Part shown: in pieces, positions 10,668-19,635 of the stretch
How positions within the stretch are numbered: position 1 is the stretch's first letter
Layout: each line of letters starts with the position of its first letter
Program-made: the position numbers and the translations under genes
The notes under the pieces: generated by a model
Database searches by the model: none
What the model was told of the DNA's origin: nothing
The model's input: only the letters and a program-made list of their open reading frames with translations
From: Asaia krungthepensis NRIC 0535
GTDB taxonomy: Bacteria > Pseudomonadota > Alphaproteobacteria > Acetobacterales > Acetobacteraceae
Reading direction: 5' to 3'
Assembly (NCBI RefSeq): GCF_025995175.1
Contig: NZ_BAPV01000010.1
Location: 1 to 64,000 of the forward strand
DNA length: 64,000 bases

Positions 10668-12407
10668 ATGGCAGACAGGTTCCGAAAGAGAGCGATGCTC
10701 AATCTGTTGCTGGCCGGTTCGATGGTCGCAACCTTTGCAGGACACAAGGCCCACGCTCAGATCACGTCGCAGGCGCTGCGTGAAGCTCTGCGCGTTGCCC
10801 CCCGCCCGGGCATGATGCCTCATGGCGCGAAACTCTATCCCGGCAGCTCGCTCAGCGGCGTCCCGGGGTTCCCCCTTCCCTCAATCCATACCCAGCAGGC
10901 CTATGACCCGCAGGAAGCCTACACGGCCAAATGGACCCGTGCGGACGCCATGCAGATCAAGGCGCATTCCGACACCTCGGTCGGTGCGGGTCAGAACTCG
11001 CTTCCGCAGCAACTCGTCATGCCCGATGTCCCGGCCGATTTCCCGGCGACCAACCCCGATGTGTGGGTCTGGGATACCTGGACGCTGATCGACAAGAAGG
11101 CCACGCAGTTCAGCTATAATGGCTGGGAAGTCATTTTCTGCCTCACCGCCGACAAGAATGCCGGTTACGGCTTCGATGACCGTCACACCCATGCCCGGAT
11201 CGGTTACTTCTATCGCCGCGCCGGTATCCCTGCGAGCCGACGCCCGACCAATGGTGGCTGGATCTATGGTGGCCATCTGATCCCGGAAGGGGCTCAGGAG
11301 CAGGTCTTTGCAGGCACCACCTACACGATCACGGCAGAATGGTCCGGCTCGATGCGTCTGCTCGATCCGACGAGCAACAAGGTATCGCTGTTCTACACCG
11401 ACATGGCGTTCAACCGGAATGCGGCGGGGCAGGACATCACCCCGTCACAGGCGGTGATCACGCAGAGTCTCGGCCAGATCCATGCCGATTTCAACCATGT
11501 CTGGTTCACGGGCTTCACCAAGCACACCCCGCTTCTGCGTCCTGATGGGGTGCTCTACCAGAACGGTGCGCAGAACCCCTATTACAACTTCCGCGATCCG
11601 TTCACCTTCGAAGACCCGAAGCATCCCGGCACCAATTATATGGTGTTCGAGGGCAATACTGCCGGTCAGCGCGGCGTAGCGAACTGCACCGCCGAGGATC
11701 TGGGCTATCGCGCCAATGATCCTCATGCCGAAACAGTCGACCAGGTTCTCGCAACCGGTGCCTATTACCAGAAAGCCTCGATCGGCCTGGCGATCGCCGA
11801 GGATTCCTCGCTGTCGAAATGGAAGTTCCTGCCGCCGCTCATCTCGGCAAATTGCGTGAACGACCAGACCGAACGTCCCCAGATGTATATCAAGGACGGC
11901 AAGTACTACATCTTCACGATCAGCCATCGCACGACCTATGCGGCGGGCGTCGATGGTCCTGATGGTGTGTATGGCTTCGTCGGCAATGGCATCCGCAGCG
12001 ATTTCCAGCCGATGAACTATGGCAGCGGCCTCATGCTCGGCAATCCGACGGACCTCAATGAGGCAGCGGGTACCGATTACGATGCCAACCCCAACCAGAA
12101 CCCGCGCGCCTTCCAATCCTATTCGCATTACGTGATGCCGGACGGGCTCGTGGAATCCTTCATCGATACTGTTGAGGGCCGTCGCGGTGGCGCGCTGTCG
12201 CCAACCGTCAAGGTACGCATCCGTGGCGATGCTTCGATGGTCGATACGCGTTATGGCAATAACGGTCTTGGCGGGTACGGCGATATCGCTGCAAACCGCG
12301 CCGATATCAATATTGTCGGGTTCATCCAGGACCTGCTGAGCCAGCGCACGCAGTTTGGCCCGGACGTCAACATGCGTATGAACGCGTTCCTCGCCACGCC
12401 GCAATAA
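10668..12407 (+). CDS. lsdA: LsdA, secreted levansucrase (GH68)
   Basis: Levansucrase: transfers fructosyl units from sucrose to make levan and short fructans, outside the cell. The chosen ATG gives 579 residues and a signal peptide (basic MADRFRKR, hydrophobic core, cleavage near AHAQ). With this start the catalytic residues fall at Asp136 (nucleophile, VWVWDTW), Asp310 (transition-state stabiliser, FRDPFTF) and Glu402 (acid/base, NDQTERPQMY), each one position off the Asp135, Asp309 and Glu401 of Gluconacetobacter diazotrophicus LsdA, which supports it. In-frame upstream starts at 10566 (GTG) and 10605 (ATG) would add 34 or 21 residues. Downstream lie a levanase and a complete type II secretion operon, the predicted export route after Sec translocation. 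Confidence 0.95.
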   Translation: MADRFRKRAMLNLLLAGSMVATFAGHKAHAQITSQALREALRVAPRPGMMPHGAKLYPGSSLSGVPGFPLPSIHTQQAYDPQEAYTAKWTRADAMQIKAHSDTSVGAGQNSLPQQLVMPDVPADFPATNPDVWVWDTWTLIDKKATQFSYNGWEVIFCLTADKNAGYGFDDRHTHARIGYFYRRAGIPASRRPTNGGWIYGGHLIPEGAQEQVFAGTTYTITAEWSGSMRLLDPTSNKVSLFYTDMAFNRNAAGQDITPSQAVITQSLGQIHADFNHVWFTGFTKHTPLLRPDGVLYQNGAQNPYYNFRDPFTFEDPKHPGTNYMVFEGNTAGQRGVANCTAEDLGYRANDPHAETVDQVLATGAYYQKASIGLAIAEDSSLSKWKFLPPLISANCVNDQTERPQMYIKDGKYYIFTISHRTTYAAGVDGPDGVYGFVGNGIRSDFQPMNYGSGLMLGNPTDLNEAAGTDYDANPNQNPRAFQSYSHYVMPDGLVESFIDTVEGRRGGALSPTVKVRIRGDASMVDTRYGNNGLGGYGDIAANRADINIVGFIQDLLSQRTQFGPDVNMRMNAFLATPQ

Positions 12408-12416
12408 CCCTGTTAT

Positions 12417-12440
12417 GGCCTGTCCCTCACGGGGCAGGCC
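12417..12440 (+). terminator. Attenuator-like hairpin between lsdA and lsdB
   Basis: A 10 bp stem (GGCCTG plus a G-T pair plus CCC, against GGG and CAGGCC) with loop TCAC begins 10 bases after the lsdA stop. No strong T run follows, so partial termination with read-through into lsdB is likely, giving less levanase than levansucrase from one transcript. Confidence 0.55.
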
Positions 12441-12480
12441 AGCCTGCTTTCGCGACGCTTCCCCTTTGCAACAGGTGCGC

Positions 12481-14109
12481 ATGTCCCGACCCCCGGACCG
12501 GTCTCTTCTCCATCGCTTCCGCCATCGCCTGGCCCTGATGGGCAGTCTGGTCTTCCTCGCCGGTGCCTTCTGCGTTCTGCCTGCTCGTGCCTCATCCGAC
12601 TCACTTCAGCCGCGCTCCACGCCGCAGTGGCGGCCTGCGCTTCACTTCACGCCGCAAGCCCACTGGATGAACGACCCGAACGGTCCTTTCCTGGTCGATG
12701 GCGTCTGGCATCTTTTCTATCAGTACAATCCACGATCTATGGTCTGGGGTCACACCTCCTGGGGCCACGCCACGAGCCGCGATCTCGTTCACTGGCAGGA
12801 ACAGGCCATTGCCCTGCCCGCCACATCCGGACGCGATATCTTTTCGGGATCGGTTGTGGTCGACACGGCCAATCGCTCCGGTCTAGGCCTCAAGGGCATA
12901 GCGCCGCTCATTGCGCTCTATACCAGCGTCTACACCGGTAATCCGCGTCATCCCGATGGCACCCAGGCCCAGTCGCTTGCGTTCAGCCGCAACCGCGGCC
13001 AGACATGGCAGAATCATCCTCTCGATCCTGTTCTGACCCTTTCACCGGACTCCAGACAGTTCCGGGACCCGTCTCTGACCTGGTATGAGCCTGGTCGGTT
13101 CTGGGTCATGACCACCGTGGTCGCCGACGCACAGATAGTGAAACTCTACCGCTCGACTGACCTGATCCACTGGGATTTTCTGAGCGATTTCCAGCCTCCC
13201 GGCTATCGAAAGCCGGGAATGCTATGGGAGATGCCAACTCTCATGAGCCTGCCGCTTGACGGGCATCCTGAAGACCGGCGCTGGGTGATGATTGTCAGCG
13301 TCAATCCCTGGAGTATCGCCGGGGGGTCAGGAGTGGAATATTACACCGGGCGTTTCGATGGCACCCGTTTCACGAGCGACAGGCTGCCGCCGGATGGATC
13401 GGATCCCGCCGCCTATCACTGGCTCGACCATGGAGCGGATAATTACGCCGCCATACGCTTTGCCAATACGGGAGATGCCCCGCCCTGCCTGATCAGTTGG
13501 ATGAGCAACTGGGCCTATGCCGATACGGTGCCGACGGCACCATGGCGCGGGCAGATGACCCTGCCCGTAACGCTTTCTCTTCGGACACTGAACAACTCAC
13601 CCCATCTCTATCAGGCGCCTGCGCCGGATTACGCGCTTTTTGTCCGGAAACACCCCGCGCAGTCATGGCTCCGCCAGGACCTTGCCACCAACGGGGTGTG
13701 GCGTCCTGCGATGCGTCACAGCGTGGCTGACATCACTTTCACCCTGCGAGGCGCCGGATCGGGCCGGAGCGGAATTATCCTGCGAGAGTCCGAAGACAGG
13801 AGACAGGGAACACGCCTCAGTTATGATTTTGGATCGAAGCTCCTGACGCTCGATCGCACGCATTCGGGCAATACCGGGTTTTCAGACCGTTTCAGCCTGG
13901 TTCATGTGGCCCATCTGGACCCTGAAAAAGGCGCTGTCACCCTGCATGTCGTGATGGATCGCAGCTCGATCGAGGTCTTCGCCAATGACGGTGCCCTGCG
14001 CATGACCGACCTGATCTTTCCGGACCGAGAAAGCGATCGTCTGTCCTTTTTCGCAGAGGACGCACCGGCGACTCTCGAAAACCTGCGCATCACAGGGCTC
14101 GATCCCTGA
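12481..14109 (+). CDS. lsdB: LsdB, secreted levanase / fructan hydrolase (GH32)
   Basis: 542 residues from the chosen ATG, which gives a normal signal peptide (basic start, core ALMGSLVFLAGAF, cleavage after PARA). Domain order is a five-bladed propeller followed by a C-terminal beta-sandwich, as in GH32. Catalytic triad visible: Asp65 in WMNDPNG (nucleophile), Asp196 in FRDPS, Glu250 in WEMPT (acid/base). It should release fructose or short fructans from levan, letting the cell re-use the polymer made by LsdA. The gap to lsdA is 73 bases with a hairpin in it, so co-transcription is likely. A longer frame from 12415 starts inside that hairpin and lacks a proper signal peptide. Confidence 0.92.
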   Translation: MSRPPDRSLLHRFRHRLALMGSLVFLAGAFCVLPARASSDSLQPRSTPQWRPALHFTPQAHWMNDPNGPFLVDGVWHLFYQYNPRSMVWGHTSWGHATSRDLVHWQEQAIALPATSGRDIFSGSVVVDTANRSGLGLKGIAPLIALYTSVYTGNPRHPDGTQAQSLAFSRNRGQTWQNHPLDPVLTLSPDSRQFRDPSLTWYEPGRFWVMTTVVADAQIVKLYRSTDLIHWDFLSDFQPPGYRKPGMLWEMPTLMSLPLDGHPEDRRWVMIVSVNPWSIAGGSGVEYYTGRFDGTRFTSDRLPPDGSDPAAYHWLDHGADNYAAIRFANTGDAPPCLISWMSNWAYADTVPTAPWRGQMTLPVTLSLRTLNNSPHLYQAPAPDYALFVRKHPAQSWLRQDLATNGVWRPAMRHSVADITFTLRGAGSGRSGIILRESEDRRQGTRLSYDFGSKLLTLDRTHSGNTGFSDRFSLVHVAHLDPEKGAVTLHVVMDRSSIEVFANDGALRMTDLIFPDRESDRLSFFAEDAPATLENLRITGLDP

Positions 14110-14123
14110 TGGAACGATCAGGG
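14104..14123. terminator. Hairpin at the convergent ends of lsdB and the transglycosylase gene
   Basis: CCCTGAT and ATCAGGG form a 7 bp stem with a 6-base loop that overlaps both stop codons. It could serve both strands; no T run is evident. Confidence 0.35.
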
Positions 14124-14528
14124 TGCCAGCGACTGGAACAGACGGCGCGCAGAACCGAGCACGCGCTGCTGATAGGCAAGATTGAGAGCCTGGGTATGGG
14201 AATGATAATTGCCGACCGCGCGCATGAGATCACCATGCGCCTCATTGAGATAAAGGCGCATGATCGCTCCTGCGGCACTGATGTTGTAGCAGGGCTGGTT
14301 CAGCAGATTGCGATAGACGACGTCCGGCGATGCATGCGTGAAACGGGCAATAGGGCCGACCCAGAGCGTGTTGACCTGCATGACACCCAGATCGTCCGTT
14401 CCGTTGCTGTTATGATGGATCACGCCGTTACGTCCGTCCTCCACACCCAGAATGGCGGGCAGGACACGGGGCGGCAAATGGTAGAGCGACGCGACAAAAA
14501 TCATGCAGTTCGCATAAGCAACCGCCAT
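14118..14528 (-). CDS. Small lytic transglycosylase (SLT domain)
   Basis: 136 residues. The SLT fold motifs are visible: catalytic glutamate in LPAILGVEDG (about residue 30), DLGVMQVN (about residue 46, the GLMQIN-like block) and the AVGNYHSHT segment near the C-terminus. Such enzymes cleave the peptidoglycan glycan strand without hydrolysis and commonly accompany secretion systems that must cross the cell wall (VirB1, IagB types). The start follows an AGGAG site by about 12 bases; an N-terminal hydrophobic stretch may act as an export signal. It sits between lsdB and the secretion operon on the opposite strand, only 35 bases from gspG, so a role in inserting the secretion machinery is a reasonable inference. 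Confidence 0.8.
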   Translation of the reverse strand: MAVAYANCMIFVASLYHLPPRVLPAILGVEDGRNGVIHHNSNGTDDLGVMQVNTLWVGPIARFTHASPDVVYRNLLNQPCYNISAAGAIMRLYLNEAHGDLMRAVGNYHSHTQALNLAYQQRVLGSARRLFQSLAP

Positions 14529-14563
14529 ACTACGCTACACTCCTCTCCCATACGGGGTTATTC

Positions 14564-15052
14564 ATGTCGGAATCGAATCTGATGGGCGTTACAGACACGC
14601 TAGCACAGCCGCCTCGTGACAGCATGGCCAAAACGGGCGAGGCGGAACGGAATGAAGCCGGTTTCACCCTGCTCGAATTGCTGGTCGTCATCGCCATTCT
14701 GGGACTTCTGATCGGTCTGGTGGCGCCAGCAGCCCTCAGACAGCTTGGCGGTGCCCGCAATTCCGTGGCCCATCAGTCCATCCAGAGACTGGGTGAGGTG
14801 CTCGATCTCTACAGGCTGGACATGGGCAATTATCCCAGTACCGAGGACGGGCTGCATGCTCTCATCGAGCGCCCTCAGGGAGCGGATAACTGGAACGGCC
14901 CCTATCTCAAGGACGGCGCGGACCCTACCGATCCGTGGCACCACCCCTATGTCTATCAGAGCCCTTCAGAGCGCCCGGGACACGAATATGATCTCTGCTC
15001 GAAAGGCGCCCATGACACCACCGATCGCGCTGCCATGATCTGCAATCCCTGA
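14564..15052 (+). CDS. lsdG: GspG-type major pseudopilin of the type II secretion system
   Basis: 162 residues. Prepilin signal EAGFTLLELLVVIAILGLLIG with cleavage after Gly and Glu at mature position 5; the rest has GspG hallmarks (NYPSTEDGLHAL, NGPYLKDGADPTDPWHHPYVY). It is the main building block of the periplasmic pseudopilus that pushes LsdA out. The leader from this ATG is unusually long (33 residues); an ATG at 14624 would give a leader of 13 residues and may be the true start. First gene of a twelve-gene operon ordered G-O-E-F-H-I-J-L-M-N-D-K, matching the lsd operon of G. diazotrophicus through D. Confidence 0.93.
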   Translation: MSESNLMGVTDTLAQPPRDSMAKTGEAERNEAGFTLLELLVVIAILGLLIGLVAPAALRQLGGARNSVAHQSIQRLGEVLDLYRLDMGNYPSTEDGLHALIERPQGADNWNGPYLKDGADPTDPWHHPYVYQSPSERPGHEYDLCSKGAHDTTDRAAMICNP

Positions 15053-15064
15053 GCGAGGCGGGAC

Positions 15065-15844
15065 ATGGATTTCATCCCCTCCCTGCCTACGGGGCTCGTC
15101 CTGATCTCACCGGTCATCGGGTCGTTTCTCGGCGTGCTGGCGTGGCGTCTGCCTGAGGGTCGCTCTCCCTTCTTCACCCGCTCGCGCTGTCCGGTCTGCG
15201 AAGGGGTTCTGGGCGCACGAGAACTCATACCGCTCCTGAGCTATGCCGTTCAGCGTGGCAAATGCCGACGGTGTCAGGCCCCTATCGACCCGTTCCACCC
15301 GGCCATGGAAGCGGCCGCCCTTGGAATTGCCGGTGCCTGCGACGTCGCTGCTCATATGGGCATTGCTGCGCCGGGCCTGCCGCGCCTCATGATAGAGGGA
15401 TGCCTGTTCGGCTGGTGGCTCCTGTTGCTCGCTGCCATCGATCTGCGCAGCTTCACCCTGCCCGATTACCTGACCATACCACTCATGGGGACTGGGCTCG
15501 CCTTCGCCTCCCTGAACGGCAAAACCAATTTCCATATCCACTGTTTGGCGGCTCTCATTGCCTGGCTGGCGCTTGAGGGTGTGGCGACACTTTATCGCCG
15601 GTTCCGGGGACGTGACGGACTGGGAGGCGGCGATGCGAAGCTTCTGGCCGCTGGCGGGGGCTGGCTCGGCCCGCTGATCCTTCCGGAAATCCTGTTCTCG
15701 GGGGCGCTTCTGACCCTGATCGGCGCATGGATCCTGCAACGCGGACGGCTCGACGGCAATACGCGCGTTCCCTTTGGGCCCGGCCTTGCCTTGGCCCTGT
15801 GGGGAGGCTGGCTGTTCCAGGCCACAGGCTCCCTCCATGGCTGA
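15065..15844 (+). CDS. lsdO: GspO prepilin leader peptidase / N-methyltransferase
   Basis: 259 residues, polytopic membrane aspartyl protease of family A24. The N-terminal cytoplasmic loop has the two CxxC pairs of the methyltransferase region (CPVC near residue 40, CRRC near residue 68), and the peptidase part shows AIDLRS and the GLGGGDAKLLA block with the catalytic aspartates. It trims and methylates the pseudopilins encoded downstream. The end overlaps the gspE start by 8 bases. Confidence 0.93.
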   Translation: MDFIPSLPTGLVLISPVIGSFLGVLAWRLPEGRSPFFTRSRCPVCEGVLGARELIPLLSYAVQRGKCRRCQAPIDPFHPAMEAAALGIAGACDVAAHMGIAAPGLPRLMIEGCLFGWWLLLLAAIDLRSFTLPDYLTIPLMGTGLAFASLNGKTNFHIHCLAALIAWLALEGVATLYRRFRGRDGLGGGDAKLLAAGGGWLGPLILPEILFSGALLTLIGAWILQRGRLDGNTRVPFGPGLALALWGGWLFQATGSLHG

Positions 15845-17522
15845 AGAAGCGCTCGAGGCCCTCAGCACCCTGTTGCTCGACAAGGGGCATTGCGATCGCC
15901 GTGCGCTGGACAGGGCCTCACGCGCAGCCGAGCAGAATGGCGGGCGTCTCGATCAGGTTCTGCTGCAACTGGGACTCGTTTCCGAGGCCGTCATGGCCGC
16001 AAGCTACGCCGAGCTTCTTTCGATACCCCTTGTGGCCCAGATCGATTATCCGCAAGACCCCATCCTGCCCGAGCAGGTCACAGCACGTTTCCTGCGGGAT
16101 GCCCATGCTCTCCCGGTTGCGGTTGACGGTAATCGCCTCATCCTGGCCATGCGCGATCCGTTCGATCGCTTCACGCCGCGTGCCCTGAGCCTTGCCACCG
16201 GGCTCAGCGTTGCGCCCTGTGTGGCGCTTCCCGTCGAACTCGACGCAGCCATCGACCGGCTTTACCCGCGTGACGAAGCTGCCACGGCAGCAGACAGCCC
16301 CGAAGAAGCTCCTCTCGAGGACGATGCCGAGCGCCTCAAGGATCTGGCCTCGGAGGCACCGGTCATCCGTCTGGTGAACCAGATCGTCAATCGCGCAGTG
16401 GAAACCAGGGCTTCGGATATTCACATCGAGCCCTTCGAGGACCGCCTGCGCGTCCGTTACCGCTATGATGGCATTCTGCACGAGGTCGAGACACTCTCGG
16501 CTCAACTGATACCGGCGATCATCTCGCGCGTGAAAATCATGGCGCGGCTCGATATCGCGGAGCGTCGCCTGCCTCAGGACGGGCGAATCAAGCTTGTCGT
16601 GCGCGGGCATGAGGTGGATTTTCGTGTTTCCACCATTCCCTCGCTGCATGGCGAAACGCTTGTCCTTCGCGTGCTTGACCGATCGAGCACGGTCTTCGAT
16701 TACGCACGTCTCGGATTGCAGCCCGCCATCGTGGAGCGGCTTCGCTCTCTTCTGACGCTGCCTAACGGAATCGTTCTGGTGACCGGCCCTACCGGCTCGG
16801 GCAAGACCACGACTCTCTACACGGGTCTTACCGACCTGAATGCCGTCACGCGCAAGGTCGTCACGATCGAAGACCCCGTCGAATATCAGCTTGCCGGCAT
16901 CAATCAGGTTCAGGTCAAACCGCAGATCGGGCTCGATTTCGCCGCGCTTCTTCGCGCTATCCTGCGTCAGGATCCCGATGTGATCATGGTGGGCGAGATA
17001 CGCGACCGCGAGACAGCCCAGATCGCCGTGCAGGCCGCGCTGACCGGACATCTGGTTCTGTCCACCCTGCATACCAATTCGGCTGCTGCCGCCATCATTC
17101 GACTGCGCGACATGGGGGTCGAGGACTACCTGATGACCGCCGTTCTGCGCGGTGTGCTTGCCCAGCGTCTCGTGCGTCGCCTTTGCCCGGTTTGCAAGAC
17201 GGGCTATACCCCCACGCAAACCCTGATCGACACGCTGGGGCTCGAGCGTCTGTCACCCGGCCGAGAGATACGGCTTTACCACGCTGTGGGCTGCGCTGCC
17301 TGCCGTCACACAGGGTATCGCGGTCGTCTGGCCGTCGCCGAGCTGCTCGAGCCCGACGAAGCCATCGAAAAGCTGATCTTCGATCGGGCCGATCATCTGG
17401 CAATTGAGCGCGCCGCCACGAAACGCGGCATGGAAACCCTGCTCGATGCCGGGCTCCGCGCTGCGCTCGAGGGAGAAACCACCATCGATGACGTCATGCG
17501 CAGCCTTCGCGCGGCCTCCTGA
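15837..17522 (+). CDS. lsdE: GspE secretion ATPase
   Basis: 561 residues from an ATG overlapping the end of the peptidase gene. Hexameric cytoplasmic ATPase powering pseudopilus growth. Visible: N-terminal domain binding GspL (first 150 residues), Walker A TGPTGSGKTTTLYTGL, Asp box TIEDPVEYQL, Walker B DPDVIMVGEIRD, His box, and a zinc-binding tetracysteine (LCPVCKTG and GCAACRHTG). A longer frame from 15774 would begin inside the previous gene and adds 21 residues without conservation. Confidence 0.95.
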   Translation: MAEEALEALSTLLLDKGHCDRRALDRASRAAEQNGGRLDQVLLQLGLVSEAVMAASYAELLSIPLVAQIDYPQDPILPEQVTARFLRDAHALPVAVDGNRLILAMRDPFDRFTPRALSLATGLSVAPCVALPVELDAAIDRLYPRDEAATAADSPEEAPLEDDAERLKDLASEAPVIRLVNQIVNRAVETRASDIHIEPFEDRLRVRYRYDGILHEVETLSAQLIPAIISRVKIMARLDIAERRLPQDGRIKLVVRGHEVDFRVSTIPSLHGETLVLRVLDRSSTVFDYARLGLQPAIVERLRSLLTLPNGIVLVTGPTGSGKTTTLYTGLTDLNAVTRKVVTIEDPVEYQLAGINQVQVKPQIGLDFAALLRAILRQDPDVIMVGEIRDRETAQIAVQAALTGHLVLSTLHTNSAAAAIIRLRDMGVEDYLMTAVLRGVLAQRLVRRLCPVCKTGYTPTQTLIDTLGLERLSPGREIRLYHAVGCAACRHTGYRGRLAVAELLEPDEAIEKLIFDRADHLAIERAATKRGMETLLDAGLRAALEGETTIDDVMRSLRAAS

Positions 17523-17544
17523 GCGGGCCGGAGAGACGCACGGC

Positions 17545-18765
17545 ATGACCGAATTCGTCTACAGAGCGATAGACAGACAGGGCAACGTGCTCAAAGGGAC
17601 GATCACTGCCGCCACGCGGGAAGAGGCCGTACAGCAACTGCGCCGGCAAGGGCATATTCCGGCGCATGTCGGCGCGTCGGGTCGTCGCACTGTCCTCAGC
17701 GGTGCAGGCAGTTTCTCCCTGACACGGCGCGGCCTGACGCGCGCCGAACTGACGGCTGTCACACGTGAACTCGCCGTGATGCTCGAGGCTGGACAGGATA
17801 TCGACCGCGCCCTGCGCTTTCTGATCGAGACGTCGGCAGGCCCGCGTGTGAAATCCGTCCTTGCGCAGGTGCGGGACAAGGTGCGGGACGGCCAGTCCCT
17901 GCATGGCGCGCTGAGCACTTTCCCCGGAAGTTTTCCCAGGCTTTATGTCGGGATGGTTCGCGCTGCCGAGGCCAGCGGCGATCTGGCACCCACCATGGAG
18001 CGTCTGGCAGGATTGCTGGAGCGGGAACGGGCTCTGGCCAGCACCGTGCAATCGGCCATGATCTATCCCTCCATCCTGACCCTGACCGCCATAGGGTCCG
18101 TGACACTGCTCCTGACCAAGGTGCTGCCGCAATTCACCCCACTTTTCGAGCAGAATGGCGCGACCCTGCCAGCCTCGACCCGGTTTTTGACAGGGGCAGG
18201 CGCATGGATCGGCCAGTACGGGATCATTCTCCTTCTCGCCCTTCTGGCTGGCACGCTGGGGGGCGGCATGCTCCTGCGTAATCCGGGCGCAAGACGTCAC
18301 GTCGATCGCTGGCTGCTGCGCGTCCCCGGACTGGGCGCCTTGCTGGGCGAGATCATGGCAGCACGGTTTGCGCGTATTCTCGGGACCCTGCTGGTCAATG
18401 GCGTGCCCCTGCTGACAGCGCTGGGCATCGTCAGCGAGGCACTGGGGAACAGGGCAGCCGCCGAAGCGATTGTCACCGCCAGCGAGAGCGCACGCTCCGG
18501 AGCCGGGCTCTCTGCCACGCTCGGCAAGGCGGAACTGTTTCCGGTCCGGCTTATCCATCTGCTGCAACTGGGGGAGGAAACCGCAAGGCTTGGCCAGATG
18601 GCATTACGCGCCGCCGATATCCATGAGGATCAGGCCCGCATTGCCATACAGCGTCTGGTCGCCATTCTCGTTCCCGCCATCACCATTGTCATGGGGCTCA
18701 TGGTGGCAGGCATCGTCTCCTCGCTGCTGCTCGCCATGCTGAGTCTGAACGACCTTGCGCAATAG
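17545..18765 (+). CDS. lsdF: GspF inner-membrane platform protein
   Basis: 406 residues from the ATG that gives the typical start MTEFVYRAIDRQGNVLKG. Two GspF domains, each with a helical cytoplasmic bundle and membrane helices (around residues 170-190, 220-245 and a final helix near the C-terminus ending LLLAMLSLNDLAQ). It anchors the ATPase GspE to the assembly platform. Lies 22 bases after gspE. Confidence 0.94.
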   Translation: MTEFVYRAIDRQGNVLKGTITAATREEAVQQLRRQGHIPAHVGASGRRTVLSGAGSFSLTRRGLTRAELTAVTRELAVMLEAGQDIDRALRFLIETSAGPRVKSVLAQVRDKVRDGQSLHGALSTFPGSFPRLYVGMVRAAEASGDLAPTMERLAGLLERERALASTVQSAMIYPSILTLTAIGSVTLLLTKVLPQFTPLFEQNGATLPASTRFLTGAGAWIGQYGIILLLALLAGTLGGGMLLRNPGARRHVDRWLLRVPGLGALLGEIMAARFARILGTLLVNGVPLLTALGIVSEALGNRAAAEAIVTASESARSGAGLSATLGKAELFPVRLIHLLQLGEETARLGQMALRAADIHEDQARIAIQRLVAILVPAITIVMGLMVAGIVSSLLLAMLSLNDLAQ

Positions 18766-18802
18766 CTCCTTTCCAAAGCGGCGCAGCGCAGCCGCTCCCC
18801 CC

Positions 18803-19231
18803 ATGAGTTTCGACCCGCAGAACCGCCTGACACAGGGCTTCACCCTGATGGAGATGCTGGTCGTGCTGGTGATACTCGGGATGATTGGCGCCCTGGTGAT
18901 GGCCCACGGACCGTCTCACCCTGCCCGGCTCGAATTACGCAACGCCGCCCGTGAAATCGCCGCCTCCATGCGCGAGGCTCATGCGCGGGCGCTTTACAGC
19001 GGAAAACCCCAGCAATTCGAAATCGATCCCACCGCGCATCTGTACCGGATCATCGGATCAGAAGCACATAGTCTGCCCGATATCGGGCTGGAGCCTGCAC
19101 GACCGAGCCTGTTCATCTTCCTCCCCGATGGCAGCGCATCGGGGCCCGTCCTGCATCTCACACGCGGCACCTTCTCCCTGTCGCTCGGTGTCAACTGGCT
19201 GACCGGCGCTGTCGAGAGCCAGGGAGGATGA
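18803..19231 (+). CDS. lsdH: GspH minor pseudopilin
   Basis: 142 residues from the ATG at 18803, giving a short leader and the prepilin motif LTQGFTLMEMLVVLVIL with Glu at mature position 5. A TTG start at 18755, overlapping the gspF end, is possible and would add 16 residues. Minor pseudopilin near the pilus tip. Ends by overlapping gspI by four bases. Confidence 0.87.
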   Translation: MSFDPQNRLTQGFTLMEMLVVLVILGMIGALVMAHGPSHPARLELRNAAREIAASMREAHARALYSGKPQQFEIDPTAHLYRIIGSEAHSLPDIGLEPARPSLFIFLPDGSASGPVLHLTRGTFSLSLGVNWLTGAVESQGG

Positions 19232-19635
19232 GGGCGATGGAGCACGCGAAGGGGGCCGAGGCAGGCTTCACGCTGATCGAGGTTCTGATCGCTTTCATGA
19301 TCGTCGCCTTCTCCCTGGCCGCACTGTATCGCGCCATGCTCGGCGGGATCGGCGCCGGACATGTGGCGAACGCCACACGCGAGGCGATTTCACGCGCGCA
19401 ATCCCATCTGGACGCCATCGGACACGGCATGAAACCCGGCGCCTTCACCCAGAGTGGTGAGGATGGCAGCCGGTTCAAGTGGCAGGTCACCATGGCGCCG
19501 CGCGAGAGCCAGGGCGGACTGACGCTGTATCGTGTGACAGTCACCGAATCCTGGCCCGACCCGATGACGATCTCGGGCCGACGAAGCGTGACGCTGACGA
19601 GCCTGCGCGCGGCTCCGTCCGAGGCCGCGCCATGA
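19228..19635 (+). CDS. lsdI: GspI minor pseudopilin
   Basis: 135 residues with prepilin motif AEAGFTLIEVLIAFMIVAF. GspI forms the tip complex with GspJ and GspK. Start and stop overlap gspH and gspJ by four bases each, so translation is coupled. Confidence 0.9.
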   Translation: MRAMEHAKGAEAGFTLIEVLIAFMIVAFSLAALYRAMLGGIGAGHVANATREAISRAQSHLDAIGHGMKPGAFTQSGEDGSRFKWQVTMAPRESQGGLTLYRVTVTESWPDPMTISGRRSVTLTSLRAAPSEAAP

